A stretch of DNA of 64,000 nucleotides, from positions 1,364,001 through 1,428,000 of the forward strand of contig NZ_CP080999.1 in assembly GCF_019645855.1 (NCBI RefSeq), in the 5' to 3' direction. Source of the stretch: Mycobacterium malmoense. Its GTDB lineage: Bacteria; Actinomycetota; Actinomycetes; Mycobacteriales; Mycobacteriaceae. Below are positions 29,696-39,986 of the stretch, in pieces (position 1 is the stretch's first letter; each line of letters opens with the position of its first letter). The notes under the pieces were generated by a model that made no database searches, was not told the origin of the DNA, and saw only the letters and a list, made by a program, of their open reading frames with translations. Both the position numbers and the translations under genes were made by a program.

Positions 29696-30578
29696 TCGAG
29701 TCGGCGTCGCCCGCCCGCGATGGCGCGCCCGGCACAGCGCGCTGCACCTCGCCGTCACCGCCGCGAAGGACTGCCTGCGGCGGGCCGGATGCGACCCGGG
29801 CGAGCTGGATCTCGTGGTGAACGCGGGGATTTACCGCGACCGCAACCTGGGGGAGCCGGCCCTGGCGGCGCTGATCCAGAACGACATCGGGGCCAACCCC
29901 GAGGATCCCCACGCCGGCGCCCACGGCACGTTCTCCTTCGACGTCGCCAACGGCGCCTGCGGAGTGTTGACGGCGCTGCAGATCGTCGACGGGTTCCTGC
30001 GGACACACACCGTCGGCCGTGCGCTTGTCGTGGCCAGCGACGCCGATCCGGGTCGCGGGATGAGCGAGCGCTTCCCGTTCTCCGCCGCCGGGGCCGCGTT
30101 ACTGTGCCGCTGGACCGATGACGACTACGGCCTGGGCCGCGTGTCCTGGGTGAATGCCGACGATGCGGCAAGCGATACCGAAACATTCACCGCGACAGTG
30201 GGATTCGCCGATGCGCGCAATGTGCTGCGATTCAGCCAGTCGGGAGCGATGGATCAGCGGTTCGCCGCGGCGGCGGCCGGCGCGGCGCGCGCGTGCCTGG
30301 CCGCGCAGTCGGCGCGGCTCGCCGACATCGACCTGATTGTCGCCGCCCCGGCCCGGCCCGGGTACCGGGCCGCGCTGAGCGACCTGCTCGGGGTGCCGGC
30401 CGAAAAGGTCCGCGTCGCAGCCGATCAGCGCATGCACACCGCCGCGCTGGCGGCGGCGTTCGAGCCGGGCGCCGCGAGGCTCCCGGCAGGCGCGCGGGTC
30501 CTGTTCGTCGCCGCCGGCGCGGGCGTCACCGCCGGTGCCGCCTTGTACAGGCCCCCGCCGCCCGGGTTGAAAGGATAG
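29679..30578 (+). CDS. KAS III-like protein, degenerate partner
   Basis: This 299-residue thiolase-fold protein is shorter than KAS III enzymes (about 330 aa). The active-site Cys remains (C94 in ANGACGVLTALQ). The HQ motif expected near residue 224 reads AAPARPGYRAAL, and the GN motif of the Asn site reads RMHTAA, so two of the three catalytic residues are missing or changed. It overlaps the intact KAS III gene by 17 bp and precedes the acyltransferase by 7 bp. It may be a non-catalytic or specificity subunit of a heterodimer. Confidence 0.85.
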   Translation: MGTVIDRVGVARPRWRARHSALHLAVTAAKDCLRRAGCDPGELDLVVNAGIYRDRNLGEPALAALIQNDIGANPEDPHAGAHGTFSFDVANGACGVLTALQIVDGFLRTHTVGRALVVASDADPGRGMSERFPFSAAGAALLCRWTDDDYGLGRVSWVNADDAASDTETFTATVGFADARNVLRFSQSGAMDQRFAAAAAGAARACLAAQSARLADIDLIVAAPARPGYRAALSDLLGVPAEKVRVAADQRMHTAALAAAFEPGAARLPAGARVLFVAAGAGVTAGAALYRPPPPGLKG

Positions 30579-30585
30579 TGACCAC

Positions 30586-31995
30586 ATGGAGCATTTGACC
30601 GCGCTGGATGCCGCTTTCCTCGAAGTCGAGGACTCCGATCCGCATGTGAGCCTGGCCGTCGGCGGGGTGTCGATCATGGAAGGACCGGCGCCGAGCTACG
30701 ACGAGTTCGTCTCCGCCTTTACCGAACGGGCGCCGGCGATTCCGCGGTGCAGGCAGGTCTTGCGGACCCATCCGTTCGATCTTGGCCCACCCGAATGGGT
30801 GGACGACCCGCACTTCGACATCGCGCGGCACCTGCACCGCCTCGCGCTGCCACACCCCGGCGGCGACGCCGAACTGTTCCAGCTGATCGCGACCGTGATG
30901 GAACGGCGGCTCGACCGCGAGCGCCCGCTGTGGGAGTGCTACATCATCGAGGGGCTGAGCGACAACCGGTGGGCCGTGTTGACCAAGACTCACCACTGCA
31001 TCGCCGATGGCATTGCGACGGCCCAGATGTTGGGGAGGTTCAGCGACGACGGCGGCGGCAACACCTTCGCCACCGACATTCGCGCCGCCAAGGAGCCGGG
31101 GCGGCCCGGCGTGAGCCTGCCCAAGGTGAGCTTGAACCCGTTGAGCTGGGTAACTGGGCTCGCCCGCAGCGTGTTCACCGCGGCGGCGACGGCCGAACAT
31201 GTGGCGGTGGGGGCGGCCGAACTGACGGCGAGCCTGTTCAGCCCGGGGCCGGACTCGTCGCTGAACGGACCGGTCACGACGATGCGACGGTTCAGCGCGG
31301 CCCGGGTCCGGCTGGCCGACCTGCAGGAGGTCTCTCAAGCGTTCGGCGTGACCCTCAACGACGTGGCACTGGCGGCCATCACCGACAGCTACCGCAGCGT
31401 CTTGCTCAACCGCGGCGAACGGCCCGGCCGCGACTCGCTGCGCACGCTCGTTCCGGTTTCGGTTCGCCCGACCAACCATTTCAGCGTGGCCGACAACCAA
31501 GTCTCGGCGATGCTGCCGCTGTTGCCGGTCGACGAGGCGGACCCGGTGCGGCGACTGCAGCTGGTGCACGGCCGACTGGCCGCGGCCAAAGCCAGCGGCC
31601 AACGCGAGGGCGGCAGCGCGCTGGTCTCGGCGGCCAAAAACGTTCCGTTTGCGTTGTCGGCGTGGGGGGTTCGCTTGCTGACGCGGTTGCCCCAGCGGGC
31701 GGTGGTCGCCTTGGCGACCAACGTTCCCGGCCCGCGAGGCCAGCAGACACTGCTGGGCCGGCGGGTGCTGGAGATCTTGCCGATCCCCCCGATCGCCCTT
31801 CAGCTGCGCACCGGCATCGCGATGCTCAGCTACGCCGACAAGTTCGTCTTCGGGATCACCGCCGACTACGAGACCGCGCCCGACGTCGAGGCGCTCACCG
31901 CGGGAATCGAGAACGGCGTCGCGCAGTTGGTCAAGGCCGGCCGCGCCCGGAGGCGCAAGCGAGCGCGGGCGCCGCATAAGCCAGTGAGCCGGTGA
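30586..31995 (+). CDS. tgs1: Wax ester synthase / diacylglycerol acyltransferase (Tgs1-like)
   Basis: This 469-residue WS/DGAT family protein has the catalytic HHxxxDG motif (H136, H137, D141 in HHCIADG) and the C-terminal ATNVPGP motif. Its N-terminus (HLTALDAAFLEVED) and SLRTLVPVSVRP segment are close to Tgs1 (Rv3130c, 463 aa), the main DosR-induced triacylglycerol synthase; a paralogue cannot be excluded. It transfers acyl-CoA to diacylglycerol or a fatty alcohol. It starts 7 bp after the ketosynthase pair and probably shares their DosR-like box. It converges with the PAS-ANTAR gene with one base between the stops. Confidence 0.93.
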   Translation: MEHLTALDAAFLEVEDSDPHVSLAVGGVSIMEGPAPSYDEFVSAFTERAPAIPRCRQVLRTHPFDLGPPEWVDDPHFDIARHLHRLALPHPGGDAELFQLIATVMERRLDRERPLWECYIIEGLSDNRWAVLTKTHHCIADGIATAQMLGRFSDDGGGNTFATDIRAAKEPGRPGVSLPKVSLNPLSWVTGLARSVFTAAATAEHVAVGAAELTASLFSPGPDSSLNGPVTTMRRFSAARVRLADLQEVSQAFGVTLNDVALAAITDSYRSVLLNRGERPGRDSLRTLVPVSVRPTNHFSVADNQVSAMLPLLPVDEADPVRRLQLVHGRLAAAKASGQREGGSALVSAAKNVPFALSAWGVRLLTRLPQRAVVALATNVPGPRGQQTLLGRRVLEILPIPPIALQLRTGIAMLSYADKFVFGITADYETAPDVEALTAGIENGVAQLVKAGRARRRKRARAPHKPVSR

Positions 31996-31996
31996 A

Positions 31997-32665
31997 TCAC
32001 CGCCGGATGCGCTGATGCGCGGTCAGCAGTAGGTGGTCGAACTCGGATTGGGAGTTAAGGGCCGAACCGCCGCCGCGGAAGTCTTCGGAGATCTGTTCGG
32101 CCAGCAGCCGCAGCTTGACGTTGGTCTCCTGGGACAACCACCTGAGCAGGTTGAACGCGGCGTCGTCGTTGATGCCATAGATCAGCATCAGCATGCCCTT
32201 GGTTTGCTCGATCCCGGCCCGATTTTCGCTGATCTCGGCCAGCTTCGCGCTAACGAGGTCCTCGCGCACCTGTTCGGGAAGCGGGGAGACGTCGATGTAA
32301 AACCCGTGCGTTCCAACCACTTCGCCGCGGTCGTCGACGAGCCGGTCACCGACGACGATGATGTGGTGCACGTTGCCGCCGGTGTCGATGATCCGGTGGC
32401 GGGTGCTGAACGCCTCGTGGGTGTTCAGAATCTGATCGATGGTCGCGGCGACCTGTCCGCGGTCGTCGGGATGTTTGTGTGCCAGCACCAGATCGGTGGT
32501 CGGGGTGACGTTGCCGGGCTCATACCCGTGCATCCGCTGCACCTGCTCGGACCATTCCCACCGCCGGTCGGCGAAGTGGAACCGAAACCAGCCCACCCGT
32601 TGCGGAGTACCGCCGGCCAGGGCCTGTTCGACGTTGGCCGATTGGTCGCCGAGATTCCAGTTCAC
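31997..32665 (-). CDS. PAS-ANTAR transcription antitermination regulator
   Basis: This 222-residue protein has an N-terminal PAS fold (about 20-130, with GWFRFHFADRRWEWSEQVQRM and GTHGFYIDVSP) and a C-terminal ANTAR RNA-binding helix bundle (about 148-200, with IEQTKGMLMLIYGI). ANTAR proteins bind paired RNA hairpins and relieve transcription termination. The PAS domain probably senses a ligand or redox state. It is alone on its strand and about 150 bp downstream of hsp18. In M. tuberculosis the similar Rv1626 has a receiver domain instead of PAS. Confidence 0.9.
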   Translation of the reverse strand: MNWNLGDQSANVEQALAGGTPQRVGWFRFHFADRRWEWSEQVQRMHGYEPGNVTPTTDLVLAHKHPDDRGQVAATIDQILNTHEAFSTRHRIIDTGGNVHHIIVVGDRLVDDRGEVVGTHGFYIDVSPLPEQVREDLVSAKLAEISENRAGIEQTKGMLMLIYGINDDAAFNLLRWLSQETNVKLRLLAEQISEDFRGGGSALNSQSEFDHLLLTAHQRIRR

Positions 32666-32816
32666 TTTGACCTTGTTTCGTTGGGTTTCGTGGGCCCAGT
32701 TCGCGCGCGGGACTTTCGGTCGGCGCCCGATGGGGGCGGGGGGCGGCGACCGCGCTGGCCCGATTCGGCGACCGTTTGCTCGGGGCGCCCGGGCGCCGCC
32801 CCGCCCGTTGGGTTGG

Positions 32817-33266
32817 TCAGGCGTCTATCACCTCCCGGTTCGAGGTGGTGTCGTTGATTGCCTTGTGGCCGCCGCCGCGGTCGACAGAAATCTTACGCGG
32901 CTTAGCCTTTTCGGCCACCGGGATGCGCAAACGCAGCACGCCTTCGCGGTAGGACGCCTCGATTTTGTCGGTGTCGAGGTTTTCGCCGAGCACCAGCTGG
33001 CGGCTGAACACACCCCGCGGCCGCTCGGTGGCCAGCATCTCGCGGTTGGGGTCGAGGGCCGGCCGCTCGGCGCGGACGGTCACCACATTGCGCTCGATGT
33101 CGATGTCCAGCGAGTCGGCGTTGATGCCCGGCAGGTCGAACTCGACGACGAATTGTTCTCCCTCGCGCCAGGCATCCATCGGCATCACTGCAGGTCGAGC
33201 GGCCGTACCCAGCACTTGCTGGGCGAAGCGGTCCAGCTCACGAAACGGGTCGGTACGCATCAGCAT
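32817..33266 (-). CDS. hsp18: 18-kDa small heat shock protein Hsp18
   Basis: This 149-residue Hsp20 protein matches the M. leprae 18-kDa antigen and its M. avium-group homologues: MLMRTDPFRELDRFAQQVLG, PMDAWREGEQFVVEFDLPG, NVVTVRAERP, FSRQLVLGENLD and a C-terminal KPRKISVDRG. ATG 33266 is chosen over GTG 33275 because GAGAGG lies 8 nt upstream and it agrees with the known N-terminus. It is divergent from a MerR-type regulator, whose likely operator lies in the shared promoter (33323-33343). Its absence from M. tuberculosis is a useful lineage hint. Confidence 0.95.
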   Translation of the reverse strand: MLMRTDPFRELDRFAQQVLGTAARPAVMPMDAWREGEQFVVEFDLPGINADSLDIDIERNVVTVRAERPALDPNREMLATERPRGVFSRQLVLGENLDTDKIEASYREGVLRLRIPVAEKAKPRKISVDRGGGHKAINDTTSNREVIDA

Positions 33267-33322
33267 GGCGGTCACCTCTCACTCCAATCTGTCGCAGTGA
33301 AGCGGCTATTCTCTATGACTAA

Positions 33323-33343
33323 TGACATAGATTTCATATATCA
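33323..33343. promoter_or_regulatory. Putative MerR/HspR-type operator (7-7-7 inverted repeat)
   Basis: TGACATA-N7-TATATCA pairs at 6 of 7 positions. The 7-7-7 geometry equals that of the HAIR element bound by HspR (CTTGAGT-N7-ACTCAAG), although the sequence differs. It lies in an unusually AT-rich stretch between hsp18 and the divergent MerR-type gene. A further TATCAC/GTGATA pair follows at about 33339-33371. Confidence 0.45.
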
Positions 33344-33407
33344 CTGTCGATAGGTCAGCGCAAGTGTGATAGATACGTTTTCTACCGAGTTAGCTTAGGA
33401 GATGCCG

Positions 33408-33791
33408 ATGGCCGACGACTCTGGCGTCACCGGTGGGCCGGCGTCCCATCAAGGGGTGTACGGAATCTCGGTGGCCGCCGAACTTTCCGGCGTCGCGGTG
33501 CAGTCGCTGCGCCTTTACGAAAAGTACGGACTGCTGGCGCCGGCCCGAAGCGACGGCGGGACCCGGCGTTACAGCGCCGACGACTTGGCCCGGCTGCAGC
33601 GCATCGGCGCGCTAGTCGACGCGGGCATCAACCTGGCCGGCATCGCCCGCATCCTGAGCCTGGAAGATGACAACGCCGCGCTGTCGGCGGCCAACACCGA
33701 CCTGCGGTCCACCAACCGCACGTTGCGGAACGCGGCGAAGACCGCAAGGTCCAAGCAGGCCGGCAAACGGGGGGATAAGGGCGCGAGCTGA
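33408..33791 (+). CDS. MerR-family (HspR-like) regulator
   Basis: This 127-residue protein has an N-terminal MerR winged helix-turn-helix (YGISVAAELSGVAVQSLRLYEKYGLLAP, then GTRRYSADDLARLQRI) and a C-terminal coiled-coil-like segment rich in Ala, Asn, Thr and Lys. Length and motif match HspR (126 aa). ATG 33408 is preferred over 33402 because AGGAG ends 6 nt before it. Divergent transcription from hsp18 suggests that it represses hsp18 and itself and is released by heat or denatured protein. Confidence 0.9.
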   Translation: MADDSGVTGGPASHQGVYGISVAAELSGVAVQSLRLYEKYGLLAPARSDGGTRRYSADDLARLQRIGALVDAGINLAGIARILSLEDDNAALSAANTDLRSTNRTLRNAAKTARSKQAGKRGDKGAS

Positions 33792-34142
33792 CCCTCATCC
33801 GGGGGACGCGCCGAGCCCCGCGCAACTATCGTGAAAGCGATTGGCCACCAACCGGTTTGGTTCTCGCTTGCCGATTGCGGGCATGAGATCGTTCCGTATT
33901 GCGCGGCCGAGTCCGCGCCGCGCGGTCGCCGCCGGTTCCTGACGCTGTTGCACTTCGTTTGTCTGGTCATAGACTTCGTTTTGTGGTTAGACGCGCCGAT
34001 TTTGTCGCCGGCAACATGACAGACGCGAGACGGGCTATGCGGGCCGGAACGCCGCCGGGGTGCGGCATCGCCCGGCTGCCCGCCGCGTTCCTTGCCGCGC
34101 CGCCGCCCAGGTAAGCCAGAAGGCCCTCGAGGGGGTGACGCC
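33792..34142. other. Intergenic region upstream of the GAF-ANTAR gene
   Basis: These 351 bp hold no supported gene. A 62-codon frame at 33831-34019 has no recognisable sequence. The stretch near 33950-34000 is somewhat AT-richer and may carry the promoter of the downstream gene. No DosR box was found. Confidence 0.4.
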
Positions 34143-34865
34143 ATGCCCGACAGCAATAACACGGTCCTCGCTGGGCTGGCGGGGCTGGTCGCCAGCCTTG
34201 ACCGCCACGGAACGGACACGAGTGTCGGGCTGCGCGAACTCGTCGACAGCGGCGCTCGGCACGTGGCCGGCTGCCAGTATGCGGGGATTACCCTGGCCGG
34301 GCAGAGCAAGGCGGTCACCAATGTGGTCGCCACGCACCGGTACCCAAAGGTGCTCGACGCCATCCAGAACCGGTGCGGGGAGGGACCGTGCCTGGCGGCC
34401 GTCTGGCAGCACCACATGATGCATGTCGAGGATCTCAACGTCGACCAGCGCTGGCCGCGATATCAGCGGCACGCGCTCGAGCAGACCCCCATCCGCTCGA
34501 TCCTGTCCTACGAGCTGTTCGTGGACGGCGGCAGCCTGGCCGCGCTCAACTTCTATGCCGACCATCCGCACGCGTTCACCGACGAATCACTGGAGATTGG
34601 CGGCGTTTTCGCCACTCACATCGCTTTGGCCTGGTCGATGATGCGCCGTCAGGACCAATTCCGCAGCGCCTTGGCGTCACGGGACATCATCGGCCAGGCC
34701 AAAGGGGTCGTCATGGAACGCTTCGACCTCGACGCCGTCGAAGCGTTCGAGCTTCTCACCCGGCTATCGCAGCAATCCAACACCAAACTGATCGACATCG
34801 CCAAGGCGCTGATCGACGGCGAACACCCGCTCAAGCGCCGCAACCACACCGAGTGCGGCACTTAG
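34143..34865 (+). CDS. GAF-ANTAR regulator
   Basis: This 240-residue protein has an N-terminal GAF domain (about 20-165, with CGEGPCLAAVWQ, LSYELFVDGGSLAALNFYA) and a C-terminal ANTAR domain (about 175-230, with IIGQAKGVVMERF and AFELLTRLSQQSNTKL). It is a predicted ligand- or redox-controlled RNA-binding antiterminator. ATG 34143 follows GAGGGGG. Its stop overlaps the convergent FAD-reductase remnant by 3 bp. With the PAS-ANTAR gene at 32 kb it makes two ANTAR regulators within 3 kb. Confidence 0.9.
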   Translation: MPDSNNTVLAGLAGLVASLDRHGTDTSVGLRELVDSGARHVAGCQYAGITLAGQSKAVTNVVATHRYPKVLDAIQNRCGEGPCLAAVWQHHMMHVEDLNVDQRWPRYQRHALEQTPIRSILSYELFVDGGSLAALNFYADHPHAFTDESLEIGGVFATHIALAWSMMRRQDQFRSALASRDIIGQAKGVVMERFDLDAVEAFELLTRLSQQSNTKLIDIAKALIDGEHPLKRRNHTECGT

Positions 34866-35755
34866 CGCTTAGCCGCGGGCATCGGTACGGGGGCGGGCCG
34901 GCGGCCGGCGATCAGCCGCCCGCCGAGTTCGTAGTCGTCGTCCGCGTTGTAGGTCAGGACGCCGACGACCACGTCCCCCGAGCCGTACCAGACGGTGAAG
35001 CCGTCGGGATGGTCGATCATCCGGCTGCGCTCATACCCGTCCCCCCAGGCGTGGTACTTCAGCGTCGCGTCACCGATGGTGGTCCAAAACCCAGGCACAC
35101 CATCCCATTTCGCTGTTTGACCCGCCGCGGATGCCCCGGCGATCGCGCCCTGATCGGTCGCGTCCTGCCAGTGTTCGACGGCCAGGTGGCGTCCGGCGAC
35201 CTCGTGCCGCGCCAGCGCGACGTCACCCGCGGCGTACACACCGGGCACCGAGGTGGCCATGTCGGAGCCGACGACGATGCGGGAGCCACGAATCTGCAGA
35301 CCGGCCCCGGCGGCGATGCGACTCTGCGGCGCGACACCGGTCGCGGCGAGCACGAGATCGCAGTCGATGGTGACGCCGTTGTCCAGCCGCACGCCGGCGT
35401 CGGTGATTTCCTCGACGGCGACCCCGCCGACGTGGCGGGCGCCCGCCTCGGTCACCAGATCGCGCAGGCGGGCGGCGGCCTCGCTGCCCAGCCGCTTTGT
35501 TTGCGGAAGCGGTTGGGGAGCAACCAGAGTCACCGGCAGGCCGCGCACTGCCAAGGACGCGGCGGCCTCGCAGCCGATGAAGCCCGAGCCGATCACCACG
35601 GCGGAGGCGGCCGTGCCGGCGGCGTCGCGCAGTGCGGCGGCGTCGGCCAGGGAGCGCAACAGCAGCGTGCGTTGCCCACCGGGGAACGGTGGGGGAGCGG
35701 GCGCGGCGACTCCGGCCGGCCCGCTGCCCACGATGATCACCCCGGGCTTGGCCAT
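34862..35755 (-). pseudogene. FAD/NAD(P)-dependent ferredoxin reductase, internally shortened
   Basis: The reading frame (297 aa from ATG 35755) keeps the first Rossmann motif (VIIVGSGPAGVAA) but runs directly into PFPGGQRTLLLRSLADAAALR. About 90-100 residues of the N-terminal FAD domain usual in this roughly 390-residue family are therefore absent in frame. The NAD domain (VVIGSGFIGCEAAASLA), the second FAD motif (VPGVYAAGDVA) and the C-terminal domain are intact. The junction lies near 35670-35710. Loss of most of the FAD-binding core suggests an inactive protein. A shorter natural family member is less likely. Confidence 0.65.
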
Positions 35756-35947
35756 GACGGTTCCATACCCCCGGCGTCGCGGCCTCAACCGTCACGCCCC
35801 CCGCACGTCTACCAGATCTTCTAGAAAAAGCGGGACGGAGCCGTCAAGGTCACGCTAAACCCCTGAAACGGTCACCGGCGCGGGTCCAGAAAAGCGTTGT
35901 CCGCCAGGGTATTTCACGGAATGGTTTGACCGGCGCGCCGGTCGGGT

Positions 35948-38101
<2,154 letters not shown>

Positions 38102-38202
38102 AACAGTCCCGGGGGTTGACATAAATCCGCCCGAACGTCACGCCGCCGGGCCTCGGCCGATACGCTGAGCGTGCAGCGGGCTCGTTACAGGGAAGGGCGA
38201 AT

Positions 38203-38982
38203 ATGTCAAGGACGGTCGTGGTGGGCGCCTCCAGTGGGCTCGGGCGCTGCATAGGTGTCGGCCTGGCCCGGCGCGGCGATCGGGTGGCGCTGCTCGCCCG
38301 GCGCCGTCAGCGCATCGAGGCCGCGGCCACGGACGCCGGCCCGGGCGCGATCGCCATCGAATGCGACGTCACCGACGAGGCCTCGTGCCGAAAGGCGATC
38401 GACGACGCCGCCGACGCGCTGGGCGGCATCGACAACCTCGTCTACACACCCGCCGTCGGGCCGCTCGTCCGCATGGTGGACACCGACGCCGACACGTGGC
38501 GGCGCATCTTCGACACCAACGTCATCGGCGCGGCGCTGGTGACGGCCGCGGCGGTGCCACACCTGACGGCCTCCGCCGGCAAGGCCGTCTACCTGTCGTC
38601 CGACGCGGGCACGTTCGGGCCGCCCTGGCCGGGGCTGGGAGCGTACGGCGTCAGCAAGGCGGCGCTCGAGAGGCTCGTGGAGGCGTGGCGGGCCGAACAC
38701 CCGGACATCGGCTTCACCTGCCTCATCGTCGGGGAGTGCGCGGGCGGCGAGGGCGACGGCCAAACGGGAATGAACGTCGGCTGGGATATGGACCTGGCCA
38801 TGAAGGCCGTCCCGCTGTGGTCGTCGCGCGGCTGCATGCCCGGCAAGTTGATGCCCATCGAGGACCTCATCGAGGTGGTGCACACGATCCTGCGCACCAA
38901 CGCGTCGACGTCGATGCCGGTCGTCGTTGCCAGGGGCGCGCCCGCCAGCCCCGTGGCGTTTGCCGACACCAATCAGTCGTAA
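38203..38982 (+). CDS. Short-chain dehydrogenase/reductase
   Basis: This 259-residue classical SDR has the NAD(P)-binding GASSGLG (residues 8-14), ECDVTD, NLVYTPA in place of NNAG, Ser in VYLSSDAG and the catalytic Tyr-Lys in YGVSK. The C-terminal loop contains a glycine- and methionine-rich stretch. An oxidoreductase of unknown substrate is predicted. ATG 38203 has GGGAAGGG upstream. It converges with the aldo/keto reductase. Confidence 0.9.
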   Translation: MSRTVVVGASSGLGRCIGVGLARRGDRVALLARRRQRIEAAATDAGPGAIAIECDVTDEASCRKAIDDAADALGGIDNLVYTPAVGPLVRMVDTDADTWRRIFDTNVIGAALVTAAAVPHLTASAGKAVYLSSDAGTFGPPWPGLGAYGVSKAALERLVEAWRAEHPDIGFTCLIVGECAGGEGDGQTGMNVGWDMDLAMKAVPLWSSRGCMPGKLMPIEDLIEVVHTILRTNASTSMPVVVARGAPASPVAFADTNQS

Positions 38983-38986
38983 ACCA

Positions 38987-39958
38987 TCAGCGCCGTGCAA
39001 GCCTTTCGCGAACCATGTCGGCGAGGAAGCGCCTGCTCGATGCCGGCCGAAACGCGCGGGCCGCGTCGGTGAGCGCGTCGCGCGAATCCGCGGGCAGCTC
39101 GATGTCGGCGGCGGCGACGTTGAACTCGAGCTGCTCGACACTCGAGGCGCCGGGAATGGCGACCACGCCGGGCAAGCTGACCAGCCAGGCCAGCGCCACC
39201 TGAGCCGGCTTCGCGTTGACGTGAGCCGCAACGTCGCGCAACGTCTGCAACAGCGGCTCGATGCGGCGCAGGTTTTCGGTGCCGAACAGCGGGTTCACCG
39301 CGCGCACGCCGCCCGGACGGTTGTCGAGGCCGTATTTGCCGCCCAACAGCCCCTGCGCCAGCGGGCTGTAGGCGATCACGATGCGATTTTCCCGCTCGGC
39401 GAACGGGACCAAGTCCTCGAGCGGCCCGGAGTGCGCGAGCGAGAAATGCACCTGGTTGCTGATCACCGGCCGCCCGAGCGCCGCATCGGCCTTTTGCCAG
39501 CGTGCGAGCGAGTAGTTCGAGACGCCGGCCGCACCGATATCGCCGCTGTCGAGCAGGTCGCGCATTCCCGGCATGATCACCGAATCGGGAACCACCGGGT
39601 TGGGCTGGTGGATCTGGTAGAGCGGGATGCGGTCCAGCTGCAGCCGTCGCGCGCTCGCCCGCTCGCGCTGTTTGATCACCGCGGGAAATGGCGCGACCGG
39701 GAAGACCTTGCTGGCCACCGCGACCTCGGCGCGCTCGTCGCCGAGCGCCTCGCCGAGGATCCGCTCGCTTTTGCCCAGCCCGTACACCTCGGCGGTATCG
39801 AACAACGTGACGCCCAGGGCACGGGCGCGCTGCACGATGTCGCGGGCGGCACCGGAGGCGTAGCCGGCCCCATAGCCCCACTCGCGTGAACCGAATTGCC
39901 AGGTGCCCAGCCCGATCCGGCTGACCCGTCCCACTCCGTCGACGTCGAGATACTTCAT
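38987..39958 (-). CDS. Aldo/keto reductase
   Basis: This 323-residue AKR-superfamily (beta/alpha)8 barrel keeps the catalytic tetrad: Asp and Tyr in DTAEVYGLG, Lys in VASKVFP and His in LYQIHQPNP. N-terminal GLGTWQFGSREWGYG is typical of the group that includes YajO/IolS-type reductases. It is NADPH-dependent with a broad carbonyl substrate range. It stops 4 bp from the convergent SDR gene. Confidence 0.92.
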   Translation of the reverse strand: MKYLDVDGVGRVSRIGLGTWQFGSREWGYGAGYASGAARDIVQRARALGVTLFDTAEVYGLGKSERILGEALGDERAEVAVASKVFPVAPFPAVIKQRERASARRLQLDRIPLYQIHQPNPVVPDSVIMPGMRDLLDSGDIGAAGVSNYSLARWQKADAALGRPVISNQVHFSLAHSGPLEDLVPFAERENRIVIAYSPLAQGLLGGKYGLDNRPGGVRAVNPLFGTENLRRIEPLLQTLRDVAAHVNAKPAQVALAWLVSLPGVVAIPGASSVEQLEFNVAAADIELPADSRDALTDAARAFRPASSRRFLADMVRERLARR

Positions 39959-39986
39959 ACGCCCACCCTAACGAGGTGGCGGTTCC

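Noticed and set aside
33831..34019. 62-codon small protein before the GAF-ANTAR gene
   Set aside because: It has no ribosome binding site or recognisable similarity.
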